Part shown: in pieces, positions 1-7,429 of the stretch
Numbering within the stretch: the stretch's first letter is position 1
How the letters are laid out: every line of letters begins with the position of its first letter
Assembly (NCBI GenBank): GCA_016190025.1
Contig: JACPRG010000107.1
Coordinates: forward strand, 1 to 20,169
Direction of reading: 5' to 3'
Source of the DNA: Candidatus Tectimicrobiota bacterium
GTDB lineage: Bacteria; UBA8248; JACPRG01
DNA length: 20,169 bases
The notes under the pieces: generated by a model
The model's database searches: none
Told to the model about the DNA's origin: nothing
The model's input: the letters and a program-made list of their open reading frames with translations, nothing else
Translations under genes and position numbers: made by a program

Positions 1-154
1 CAGGAACAAGCGGCTGACAACTCGATCAAGAACCAGCCGCCGGTCGAAGACTTATGGAACCCCTGTTCGTCAAAATGAGTCGGAATGGAAGTAGGCGGTC
101 AACAACTTCATAAAGGGGATGCCTAAGCTCTTTGGGAATTCGAGAGGCAATTTG

Positions 155-2536
155 ATGCATGAGACGAGGGGGGAGCCCGGCCCAAAGAGCTATTTCTTTC
201 GTTTTTATTTCCCGTTCTGGCTTGCGCCAATTGCTCTGTGGGTCGTCGGAGTTTACCTCTTTGGCGTGAGCGAGCACGCCGTCCTGTCCCTGATCCGCCC
301 CCTGGCCCTGGGACAGTATCTCCCAATCCACCTGAACGTCGCGGCGACGGTTCTCAGCAGCTATCTGTTGGCGGCCCTCGTCACCGGGATAGTTCTCCAG
401 GCCGTTTTGGCCGCCGCAGGAGGTCTTTTTTGCCTCATCCGGCGGGAACGGCGCACCCTCTCGGTCCGCGCCATCGGCGGCGCCCATCTGGTCTTGCTGA
501 CGGCCGGCCTTCTCTTCGCCTATCTGCGGGACTGGTTCAGCTCTGAAATCATCGGCCTGGCCGTGGACTGGGGATTCCTGTCCCAGGCGTGGCCGGGGAG
601 AGCGGATTATCTGTGGGGCCCGATCTGTCTTCTGCTCTCCTGGGCGGTCGTCGCCCCTCTGGTCCACAGGAAGGGCCTCTTCGGGACGGCCCTGCTCCTT
701 TTGCCCGCGCTGACCGCCTTTCTGGTCGCCGGCTTTATTCTCAACACGAAGGTCCTGCCCGGTTTCTTTGAATGGAAGAGCGTCAGGGCCAATCTCGGCC
801 TCCTGGCCGGCGCTTTGGCTCTTTCCTGGGCGATCGGAAAGACGTGGCGATTCGCCAAAGACGGCGTCCGGCTGGGGAGCGTGGGGGGCGGGATCGCGGC
901 GGTCGCCCTCGTCACGCTGGTCTCCGTCCTGACGGGGCCGGTGACCGCCTTTCTCCCGCGGCCCAGGGCGGAGGGAAGCGTCCGCGGGGGGAGACCCCAC
1001 ATCGTCTTCATCAACATGGACGAGGCCCGGGCCGACCGGGTCTCCGCCTACGGCGGCTCTCCTCTCCTCACCCCCTGGCTGGAGCGGCTCCGCCGGGAGG
1101 CGATGACGTTCGATCGGGCCTACGCGCCCTCCGGCTGGACCATCCCCACTCACGCCTCTTTCTTCACCGGGAAGTTCTCTTACGCCCACGGCGTCCACGC
1201 CCGGAGCAACTGGTATCTGTCCCCTTCGCTCAAGACCCTGGCGGAGTTCCTCCGGGCGGCCGGCTACCGCACGGTGGGGATGAGCGCGAACCCGATCCTC
1301 GGACAATGGACGGGGTTCGACCGGGGATTCGACACGTTTCTCGAGACCTGGCGCAAGGTCTCCAACCACGCCATCTATCCCATCTACCAGTCGCTGCGAG
1401 AGCTCACCGCTCTGGTCCTGTTCGGCGGGGAGGCGGACCTGAGGCGCCAGGTCCTCGTTCAGCGCGCCCAGGACCAGCCGGCGAAAGCGCCTCCTCAACG
1501 CCAGGCCCCGCCCGCGGGCGCGGGGACTTCTCCCACCCCCCGTCCCGCCTATCCCTCCGACCCCTCCGTCGAGTCCCTGGAGGCCGAGGACGCCGAAAGG
1601 GACAACCTGGCCATCGTCAAAAACGCCGCCCGTGTGATCGAGGACTCCGCCTCGAACCGGGCGCCCCTTTTCCTGTTCATCAACTTTTACGCGCCGCATG
1701 AGCCTTACGTGGCCCCGAAGGTCTTCTACGAGCGGGTCCTGCGTCTGCGCGGCAATCCGGCCGCGCCGGCCCAGTGGGAAAAGGAGGTGGAGGGCCTTCT
1801 TCAAAGCTCGGACGCGAGCGAGCGCGGACCATTCGAAGTGAACGCCAGGGTGCGTCTTCGGTTCGACCTCCTCAACTACCTGTACGACGTCAAGCAGGCT
1901 TACGGAGACTGGCTGGTCGGCCAAATCTACCAGGCCCTTCAGAAAGCCAATCTCCTGGACCGGACCCTCTTCGTCGTCACGTCGGACCACGGCCAGATGC
2001 TGGGAGAACGCGGCCTCTTCGGCCACGGTGAGGTTCTCTATGAGCCGGTCATCTGGGTGCCCCTCTTTCTGCGGGACCCGGAACGGCTCCCGAAAGGGGC
2101 GCGCTTCACGGGCCTCGTGTCGCTGGTGGACATCTTTCCCACCATCCTGGAGCGGGCGGGGCTCCGGCCCGACAGCGCGCGCGACATCCAGGGACGAAGC
2201 CTGTTTGAAATGCTGAAGGAGGGCAAAGGGAGGGCGTTCACGCTCTCGGAGGCCTACTTCGGGAAGACGCCCCTGCGCGCCCTCATCGCATCGAATTCAA
2301 AGCTCCTGGCGGAAGAGGGGAAGGCGCCGCTCCTCTACGACCTTCGCCTGGACCCGGAGGAGAAGGCCGACCTCGCCGGCGTCCGGCCGCAAGAAGCCCT
2401 GGACCTCCAGAAAATTCTCACGGGCCTCGGCGGCGGCGCCGAAGCGGCCGGGACGGACCGGGAGAAGGGCCGACCCGGCCTCAGCCTCGACCCGGAAACC
2501 CGGAAAAGGCTTCGCGCCCTGGGATACCTGGAGTAA
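155..2536 (+). CDS. Membrane-anchored sulfatase / alkaline-phosphatase-superfamily enzyme
   Basis: This 793-residue protein has an N-terminal block of about 270 residues rich in hydrophobic segments (several membrane helices, the first around residues 16-38) followed by a sulfatase-fold catalytic domain, probably outside the cytoplasmic membrane. The domain opens with IVFINMDEARAD (metal-binding Asp289), continues with SGWTIPTHASFFTG and contains TSDHGQMLGERGLFGHG (Asp611, His612). In the usual sulfatase signature C/S-x-P-x-R the first residue becomes formylglycine; here it reads T-I-P-T-H (Thr329, His333). Thr is the nucleophile in LtaS-like phosphoglycerol transferases, so phosphoester or phosphotransfer chemistry is as likely as sulfate ester hydrolysis. 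A Pro-rich low-complexity insert lies near nt 1470-1600, and the protein ends in LRALGYLE, common in environmental sulfatases. I chose ATG 155 because GAGAGG lies 7 nt upstream; ATG 119 is in frame but its purine stretch is too close. Confidence 0.85.
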   Translation: MHETRGEPGPKSYFFRFYFPFWLAPIALWVVGVYLFGVSEHAVLSLIRPLALGQYLPIHLNVAATVLSSYLLAALVTGIVLQAVLAAAGGLFCLIRRERRTLSVRAIGGAHLVLLTAGLLFAYLRDWFSSEIIGLAVDWGFLSQAWPGRADYLWGPICLLLSWAVVAPLVHRKGLFGTALLLLPALTAFLVAGFILNTKVLPGFFEWKSVRANLGLLAGALALSWAIGKTWRFAKDGVRLGSVGGGIAAVALVTLVSVLTGPVTAFLPRPRAEGSVRGGRPHIVFINMDEARADRVSAYGGSPLLTPWLERLRREAMTFDRAYAPSGWTIPTHASFFTGKFSYAHGVHARSNWYLSPSLKTLAEFLRAAGYRTVGMSANPILGQWTGFDRGFDTFLETWRKVSNHAIYPIYQSLRELTALVLFGGEADLRRQVLVQRAQDQPAKAPPQRQAPPAGAGTSPTPRPAYPSDPSVESLEAEDAERDNLAIVKNAARVIEDSASNRAPLFLFINFYAPHEPYVAPKVFYERVLRLRGNPAAPAQWEKEVEGLLQSSDASERGPFEVNARVRLRFDLLNYLYDVKQAYGDWLVGQIYQALQKANLLDRTLFVVTSDHGQMLGERGLFGHGEVLYEPVIWVPLFLRDPERLPKGARFTGLVSLVDIFPTILERAGLRPDSARDIQGRSLFEMLKEGKGRAFTLSEAYFGKTPLRALIASNSKLLAEEGKAPLLYDLRLDPEEKADLAGVRPQEALDLQKILTGLGGGAEAAGTDREKGRPGLSLDPETRKRLRALGYLE

Positions 2537-2834
2537 CATGGAGTAAATCCCGGCAAGGTGCGCCCCGGCGGGTCGGGGGCGTGTTCGGCAAGGGCGCGTC
2601 ATTCCCGCGGATGCGGAAATCCAATGGGGAAAGCGGGCGGAGCAAGCTCCGTCCCTACGGCTGCGCCCGACTTCGACGCGCTCCCATCCTCTTCCTCCGC
2701 CCAGAGGCGGTGACCTGACTGCGCAAAGCCGGCCCTTTCACGTCGGTCCCGCCGGTGGCGCCTTTCAAAACCCGTCCTGAGGGGATCGCCTCCGCAACCT
2801 CCAGAGGAAAATCCAGCTCCAAGGGGGATTTCTC
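2537..2834. other. Intergenic region with palindromic element, no gene
   Basis: Just under 300 bases between the sulfatase-like gene and the DUF481 gene. The stop of the upstream gene sits in a short tandem duplication (TGGAGTAA repeated at 10-base spacing). The left half holds two adjacent hairpins described separately. No convincing promoter or T-tract terminator was seen. The Shine-Dalgarno for the next gene (AAGGGGGA) is at its right edge. Confidence 0.5.
2599..2665. repeat. Two-hairpin palindromic element, REP-like candidate
   Basis: The stretch begins TCATTCCCGCG and forms a hairpin from ATTCCCGC (2601-2608) and GCGGAAAT (2613-2620), with 7 of 8 positions pairing around a GGAT loop. 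A second hairpin spans 2635-2654, with CGGAG and CTCCG pairing around a CAAG loop and flanking G/C pairs extending the stem. The first half resembles the TCATTCCCGCG(N)CGGGAAT hairpins found interspersed in many bacterial genomes. No second copy is visible in this window, so its repeat nature is inferred from resemblance only. Neither hairpin is followed by a T run, which argues against a simple terminator. Confidence 0.4.
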
Positions 2835-3899
2835 ATGAAAAACGTCGCCCCGGCTCCGGTGCGGGGGAAATTTCCCCTCTGGCTTCAACGCGCCTCGGCG
2901 GCCGCATTCGCACTCTTTGTCTCCCTGTTCGCATCTTTCCCGGGGACCGGCGCGGCCGACCAGGTGAGGTTGAAAAACGGGGATCGCCTCACGGGCGAGG
3001 TCATCCGCCTCAACGAAGATGAGATCGTCCTCAAGTCTCCCATCCTCGGGGAACTCACCATCCCCTGGAGCCAGATCGCCGGCTGGGAGGGCAGGAAGTC
3101 GGCCCGCATCACGCTCCAGGACGGAAAGGAGCTGGAAGGATCCCTCGAGCGGTTCGAAGCGGACGCCTGGGTCGTCCGCCCGGACGACGGGGAGACGGTG
3201 CGGATCGCCCGCTCCGCGGCCCGGGAACTGGAGGTGTCCAAGACCGAGCGAGAGCGCTGGAGCGGGAAACTCAGCGCGGGCGCGGCCCTTCAGTCCGGCA
3301 ACACGGATTCCTTCGGCGTCAATTTCCGCGCGGAGGTCTCCCGGCGGACCCGTCCCGACCGCCTCACCTTCCTCGGGGAGTATCAACGGACGGAGGATCA
3401 GGATGATCTGACGACCGACAAGGGGCGCCTCTTGGGCCGGTACGATCACCTTTTCACCGACCGCTTCTTCACCTTCGGCCTGCTGAACCTGGAGACCGAT
3501 CGCAAGGAGGAGCTCGCCCTGCGGCACACAGAGAGCGCTGGCCCCGGCTACTTCTTCATCAAGAACAGACGCACAGAGCTCAGCGGCGAGGTGGGCCTCT
3601 CTCACATCCAGGAGATCTTCCGGGACGGGCGCTCCCGAAGCGACCTGGCTGGACGCGCGGCCGTCGCCTGGGAACAGAAGATCTGGAAGTCCACCCTTTC
3701 CGTCAAGGGGGCGTACCAGCCGAAACTGCATGACCCGGAGACGGACTTCCTCGTCAACGGAGAGATCGTCTTCTCGACCCCCCTCACCGGTTCCCTGGTC
3801 TTCGACCTCATCGCGACGGACGAGTACGACAACGACCCGGAGCCGGGGGTGGAGAAAAACGACGCGAGCTTCAAGCTCAATCTCGGGGTCCGGTTCTGA
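2835..3899 (+). CDS. DUF481 family outer-membrane beta-barrel protein (YdiY-like)
   Basis: This 354-residue protein has a signal peptide (hydrophobic core near residues 20-37, likely cleavage near GAA-DQ at about 41). Two short repeats follow, of the type V-x-L-x-N/D-G-D-x-L-x-G (VRLKNGDRLTGEV near 44, ITLQDGKELEGSL near 95), which in this family form small beta modules. The rest, from about residue 135, is an alternating DUF481-type barrel (SAGAALQSGNTDS, RLLGRYDHLFTDRFF, GPGYFFIKN). It ends LNLGVRF; a terminal Phe is the usual BAM recognition signal of outer-membrane barrels. DUF481 proteins have no firmly assigned general function, and salt or acid induction is known for some members. ATG 2835 is preceded by AAGGGGGA at good distance. 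It lies upstream of the RimB-type cluster but has its own 181-base gap to it. Confidence 0.85.
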   Translation: MKNVAPAPVRGKFPLWLQRASAAAFALFVSLFASFPGTGAADQVRLKNGDRLTGEVIRLNEDEIVLKSPILGELTIPWSQIAGWEGRKSARITLQDGKELEGSLERFEADAWVVRPDDGETVRIARSAARELEVSKTERERWSGKLSAGAALQSGNTDSFGVNFRAEVSRRTRPDRLTFLGEYQRTEDQDDLTTDKGRLLGRYDHLFTDRFFTFGLLNLETDRKEELALRHTESAGPGYFFIKNRRTELSGEVGLSHIQEIFRDGRSRSDLAGRAAVAWEQKIWKSTLSVKGAYQPKLHDPETDFLVNGEIVFSTPLTGSLVFDLIATDEYDNDPEPGVEKNDASFKLNLGVRF

Positions 3900-3936
3900 C
3901 CGTCCCGCTCCTTCCCCAGGCGACCGGAAGGGGACC

Positions 3937-3965
3937 TTGCCCTTTCGAGCGCCCGACGGTAAAAA
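3937..3965 (+). promoter_or_regulatory. Candidate sigma70 promoter for the peptidase/7TM/ligase cluster
   Basis: TTGCCC at 3937-3942 and TAAAAA at 3960-3965 are separated by exactly 17 bases and each matches the consensus at four of six positions. The pair lies 38 bases after the DUF481 stop and about 115 bases before the next start, in an AT-richer patch of GC-rich DNA. It would give a leader of about 110 bases that contains the strong hairpin at 4042-4062. Confidence 0.4.
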
Positions 3966-4041
3966 ATGTTGTCATCAAGCTGCGCCGCTACGGTTCGCCC
4001 CGCCGGGGAAAAGTCTACAAGCGGAGGATGAAACCCTTGGG

Positions 4042-4062
4042 GCCGGCGGCGGGGCCGCCGGC
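4042..4062 (+). promoter_or_regulatory. Strong 9-bp hairpin just upstream of a ribosome binding site
   Basis: GCCGGCGGC (4042-4050) and GCCGCCGGC (4054-4062) are perfect inverted repeats around a GGG loop. The stem ends 7 bases before the CGGAGG Shine-Dalgarno (4069-4074) of the RimB-type gene at 4081. The left arm could alternatively pair with GGCCGCC (4073-4079), overlapping the Shine-Dalgarno. Translational control is inferred, and chance pairing is possible in such GC-rich DNA. Confidence 0.4.
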
Positions 4063-4080
4063 AATGAACGGAGGCCGCCC

Positions 4081-4746
4081 ATGAGCGCCCACGTCCGGAC
4101 GGGGATGCAGCCGATACCGGCGGCCGTGATCCTTTTCCTCCTCGCCTGCGCCCCCTGGGCCGAAGCCGCGAAAGCCCGGCCTGATCCCGCACCCCCCTCG
4201 GGCCGGACCCGCCTCGCCCAAGACGGCAAGGCGCGGGGCGGCAAAGAGTCCCCGGGGGAAAAGCCCGCGCCGCCGGAGGAGAAGAGGGCTCTCACCCTGG
4301 CGGGAAAGCGCGTGGTGGGCCTGGAGGAGTGGGTCCTCTTCCCCGGAACCGGCCACCGGACCCTGGCCAGGGTGGACACGGGCGCCGACACCTCCTCTCT
4401 GGACGCGGTGGACATCGAGCGGGCCGGCGAGGGAGAGGGGGGACTGAAACGGGGCGACGTCATCCGGTTTTCCACCCGGGCGGAGGGCGGAGGGAGACGC
4501 GAGATGCGCGCCCGCATCCTCCGGTTCGCCCCCATCAAGCGCAAGGGCGCGCCCCCCCAGCGGAGGCCGGTGATCGAGCTCGAAATCTGTTTCGGCGGCA
4601 AGAGGCTGCGGACCCAGGCGACCCTGGCGGACCGCCGCAACTTCAAATACCCGATGCTGATCGGACGGAACGTTTTGGAGAAGGGCTACTTGGTAGACGT
4701 GCGCCTGAAGCGGAACTGGGAGGCGCGCTGCCTCCCCGAGCAGTGA
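4081..4746 (+). CDS. RimB-type retropepsin-like aspartic peptidase (annotated in databases as ATP-dependent zinc protease)
   Basis: This 221-residue protein belongs to the RimB/retropepsin-like family, whose members partner RimK-type ligases. The N terminus is a signal sequence with hydrophobic stretch AAVILFLLAC and a lipobox-like LLAC ending at Cys23, so it may be an exported lipoprotein. A charged, Pro-rich linker (about 30-70) follows. The catalytic domain begins near residue 75 and carries the aspartic peptidase motif DTGADTSSLDA (Asp99), with PMLIGRNVL near the C terminus as the second conserved retropepsin block. One Asp motif per chain implies a homodimeric active site. Database names mentioning zinc and ATP are historical; the motif indicates an aspartic mechanism. 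ATG 4081 is chosen because CGGAGG lies 6 bases upstream and the signal peptide starts there; the frame is open further upstream without homology. Its TGA overlaps an ATG (TGATG at 4744-4748). Confidence 0.85.
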   Translation: MSAHVRTGMQPIPAAVILFLLACAPWAEAAKARPDPAPPSGRTRLAQDGKARGGKESPGEKPAPPEEKRALTLAGKRVVGLEEWVLFPGTGHRTLARVDTGADTSSLDAVDIERAGEGEGGLKRGDVIRFSTRAEGGGRREMRARILRFAPIKRKGAPPQRRPVIELEICFGGKRLRTQATLADRRNFKYPMLIGRNVLEKGYLVDVRLKRNWEARCLPEQ

Positions 4747-4884
4747 TGCGCACCTCTCGGCCCGACCCGCGGGCCAAGAACCATCTGTGAGAAAAGGGGC
4801 CCGGACATCAACCGGAAGGTCTATGCAGCCAGCGCTGTCCTCATCCTCCTTTCTCTGGGGCTGACCGGCTACAAGGTCGTCAGG

Positions 4885-6381
4885 TTGGAGTATTCCTTCT
4901 TCCCCGAGAAAAGGATGGGTTTTTGGACCGTGTCGCTCACCGTCACCCTGCGGGGGACCGGCCAGACGGCCAAGGTGGAGGCGTACCTGCCGAACTTCAC
5001 CCAGGATCAGGCGATCCTGGACGAGAAGAGCGCCTCCGGCGGCCTGCGCCTCTTCATCCGGGAGAGCGGCCCGGAGAAAGAGAACCGCCTGGCGGTGTGG
5101 TCCGGCCGCGTCCAAGACACGGTCAGGCTGTCGCACACCGCGACGGTGGCGCTGGACGACGAAACCTACATCCTTCCCAAGATCATCACCCGGGAAAGGT
5201 CCGCCGAGTCGCTGGAGCCCTGGTTGAGGCCGTCCGGCACCGTCCCTGCGGACGCGCGCCGCATCCGGGACGCGGCCCGGGAGCTGACCGGCCCCGCCGA
5301 CGACCCGGTCACACAGGTCAAAAAGCTCTTCCGCTTCGTGTCCGTCGAGGTGGAGACCAGCGGCAGCCTCCAGGACTCCGACGCGCTCCTCACCCTCCAA
5401 CGCAAGCGGGGCAACGCCCATGGAAAGGCCCACCTCTTCGCGTCGCTCCTGCGGGCGGCGGGCATCCCGGCGCGGGTCGCCGGGGGCATTCTGCTCAAAG
5501 AGGGAACCACCGACAAGTTTCATTTCTGGAACGAGGTCTATCTCAACGGATGGATCCCGGCGGACGCCACCCGGGACCTGCTGGGCAGAGCCACGCCCGA
5601 CATGCTGGTCCTGCGCAGAGGGGGCGTCCCCCGGGTGACCGCCGGCGGGGTGAGGGCGTTCTCCTACGAGTACCGGGTCGTCCGGGAGCTTCAGACCGTG
5701 GTGGAGCAAACCCGCGCCTTGAGCGCGGCGGGAGAGAGCTGGGTCAACCGATACTCTCCTTTCGCGCTCCCCCTCGACCTGCAGCTCGTGTTCCGGGTGC
5801 TCCTTCTGATCCCGATGGGGTGCCTGATCGTGGCCGTCCTTCGCAACATGGTCGGCATCAACACCTTCGGCACGTTCATGCCGGTCCTGGTGGCCCTGGC
5901 CTTTTTGCAGACCACCCTTGTCTGGGGCCTCCTCTTTTTGGCCGTCATCATCGGCCTGGGGGTCGGGGCGCGCAAGGTGCTGGACAAGATGTACCTTCTG
6001 CGGGTCCCGCGCCTGGGGGTGATCGTGACGTTCGTCATCCTCGTCCTCTTGGCGCTGACGATCGTGGGGGGGACACGGGGGATCCAGCGGGCCGTCGCGG
6101 TGGGGTTTTTCCCCATCATCGTCATGACGATGATGATCGAGCGGCTCGTAGTCACCCTCGCGGAGGAAGGGACCCGCAACGCCCTGGTGATCTCGGGCTA
6201 CACCGCCGTGGCGGCCTCCGTCTGCTACCTGGCGCTCTCCTCCGAGTTCCTGCAAGACCTCTTTTTCCTCTTCCCCGAGTTCCTCCTGGCGGTCATGGCC
6301 CTTCTTCTCCTCATCGGGCGGTACACCGGGTACCGCCTCACCGAATACTTCCGCTTCAAGGCGTTCCTTTCCTCGCCGTAG
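4885..6381 (+). CDS. Inactive transglutaminase-like domain fused to 7TM domain
   Basis: The protein has an extracytoplasmic transglutaminase-like region (about residues 125-235, numbering from TTG 4885) and a C-terminal block of about seven membrane helices (about 265-490), ending at TAG 6381. In the transglutaminase region GNAHGKAHLFASLLRAAGIP aligns with the active-site block but Ala178 replaces the catalytic Cys. His213 (HFWNEV) and Asp227 (PADAT) remain, so the fold is kept but peptidase or transamidase chemistry is unlikely. This matches the known family of inactive transglutaminase-7TM proteins encoded beside RimK-related ligases and retropepsin-like peptidases. The start is uncertain. 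TTG 4885 is the first standard start in this frame, yet the same frame is open from 4747 and encodes a clear membrane helix (VYAASAVLILLSLGLTGY) just upstream, which the family has at its N terminus. The true gene probably starts at 4746 or 4787 with a frame problem. Confidence 0.8.
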   Translation: MEYSFFPEKRMGFWTVSLTVTLRGTGQTAKVEAYLPNFTQDQAILDEKSASGGLRLFIRESGPEKENRLAVWSGRVQDTVRLSHTATVALDDETYILPKIITRERSAESLEPWLRPSGTVPADARRIRDAARELTGPADDPVTQVKKLFRFVSVEVETSGSLQDSDALLTLQRKRGNAHGKAHLFASLLRAAGIPARVAGGILLKEGTTDKFHFWNEVYLNGWIPADATRDLLGRATPDMLVLRRGGVPRVTAGGVRAFSYEYRVVRELQTVVEQTRALSAAGESWVNRYSPFALPLDLQLVFRVLLLIPMGCLIVAVLRNMVGINTFGTFMPVLVALAFLQTTLVWGLLFLAVIIGLGVGARKVLDKMYLLRVPRLGVIVTFVILVLLALTIVGGTRGIQRAVAVGFFPIIVMTMMIERLVVTLAEEGTRNALVISGYTAVAASVCYLALSSEFLQDLFFLFPEFLLAVMALLLLIGRYTGYRLTEYFRFKAFLSSP

Positions 6382-6392
6382 AGGACAGCGCC

Positions 6393-7352
6393 GTGTGGTT
6401 CCACAGGCTCAGGGCCCAGGGGATTCTGGGGATGAACCGGAGAAACGCCCTCTACACCCTGGCGATGAACCCCCGAGAGCGCTATCCCCTGGTGGACGAC
6501 AAGCTCAAGACCAAAGAACTGGCCGCGCGGTTCGCCATCCCGACCCCGAAGCTCCTGGGGTCCGCGACCTACCACCACGAGCTGAAACACCTGGGGGAGC
6601 TCCTGGCGCCCCATCCCGAGTTCGTCATCAAACCCGTCCACGGGGCCATGGGGAACGGCGTGCTGGTCGTCGACTCCCACGACGACCGGCGCTTCCGGAA
6701 ACCGAGCGGCGCGGTCATGTCTCTGCAGGACGTCCGCCACTACGTCTCCGGCATCATCTCCGGGCTCTACTCTCTCGGGGGGCAGGTGGACGCGGCCATG
6801 GTGGAGACCCGCCTTCACGTCCACCCGTTTTTCAGCCCGATCTGCGCCCTGGGCGTGCCCGACATCCGGGTCATCGTGTACAAGGGCGTCCCCGTCATGT
6901 CCATGACCCGCCTGCCCACGAAGGAGTCCGACGGCCGGGCGAACCTGCACCAGGGGGCCATCGCGGCGGGGATCCACATCCTCACCGGCGTCACGCGCCG
7001 CGCCGTCCACCGCAACAAGGTGGTCCAGGTCCACCCGGACACGGGCCACACCGTGGAAGGCTTGCAGATCCCCCACTGGGACGCCATCTTGCGGATGGCC
7101 GCCAAGGCCCACGACATGACCGCCCTGGGATACATCGGGGTGGACATCGTGCTCGACCGGGACCTGGGGCCCCAGCTCCTCGAGCTCAACGCCCGACCCG
7201 GCCTGAGCATCCAGGTGGCCAACGGCGCGGGGCTCTGGTGGCGGCTGGACGCGGTGGACCGCCTCGGCCTCTCGGGCGCGACCCCCGGGGAGCGCATCGA
7301 AATGGGACAGCGGGCGTTGGCGCCGTTGCTCGCGAAAGCGGTAAAATCTTGA
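6393..7352 (+). CDS. RimK-related ATP-grasp amino-acid ligase (alpha-L-glutamate ligase-like)
   Basis: This 319-residue cytoplasmic enzyme has the ATP-grasp layout. It contains the family-typical N-terminal block GMNRRNALYTLAMNPRERYPLVDDK (about 13-37), FVIKP with ATP-binding Lys80, a Gly-rich loop (HGAMGNGVLVV, 83-93), MTRLPT (Arg173), GRANLHQGAIAAG (181-193), and LLELNARPGL with Mg-binding Glu264 and Asn266. Enzymes of this fold form an amide or peptide bond through an acyl-phosphate. This subgroup is named for similarity to RimK, but its substrate is not established. The start is GTG 6393 because the reading MWFHRLRAQGILGMNRRNA matches the usual family N terminus and GAGG lies 8 bases upstream, overlapping the stop of the 7TM gene. 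ATG at 6432 is an internal Met. It is tightly coupled to the preceding gene (11 bases). Confidence 0.88.
   Translation: MWFHRLRAQGILGMNRRNALYTLAMNPRERYPLVDDKLKTKELAARFAIPTPKLLGSATYHHELKHLGELLAPHPEFVIKPVHGAMGNGVLVVDSHDDRRFRKPSGAVMSLQDVRHYVSGIISGLYSLGGQVDAAMVETRLHVHPFFSPICALGVPDIRVIVYKGVPVMSMTRLPTKESDGRANLHQGAIAAGIHILTGVTRRAVHRNKVVQVHPDTGHTVEGLQIPHWDAILRMAAKAHDMTALGYIGVDIVLDRDLGPQLLELNARPGLSIQVANGAGLWWRLDAVDRLGLSGATPGERIEMGQRALAPLLAKAVKS
7317..7347 (+). promoter_or_regulatory. Weak candidate promoter for the HtrA-like gene
   Basis: TAAAAT at 7342-7347 matches five of six -10 positions, and TTGGCG at 7317-7322 matches four of six -35 positions. The spacer is 19 bases, longer than optimal, and the element overlaps the end of the ligase gene. 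It could let the protease gene at 7430 be expressed separately. Confidence 0.22.
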
Positions 7353-7429
7353 GGCGGGACGCGCGGTCCTTGCCTCGGGCGATCGCGCCGAGCCGCCCGG
7401 ACACGCGCATTCGAAACGGAGTCGATCCC

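Noticed and set aside
1..78. Possible C-terminal tail of an upstream plus-strand gene (open from base 1 to TGA at 76-78)
   Set aside because: Only 25 codons, no recognisable motif and no start in view, so it cannot be supported.
26..2026. Long minus-strand open frame of 666 codons opposite the sulfatase-like gene
   Set aside because: Its translation is Arg/Gly/Pro/Asp-rich without domains, and the opposite strand has clear sulfatase motifs. Long antisense frames are expected in GC-rich coding DNA; those at 4015-6255, 7451-9667 and 9851-10987 were rejected for the same reason.
4746..4790. Short ORF of 14 codons starting at the TGATG overlap
   Set aside because: As a separate gene it is too short and unremarkable; it is considered only as a possible true 5' end of the 7TM gene by frameshift.
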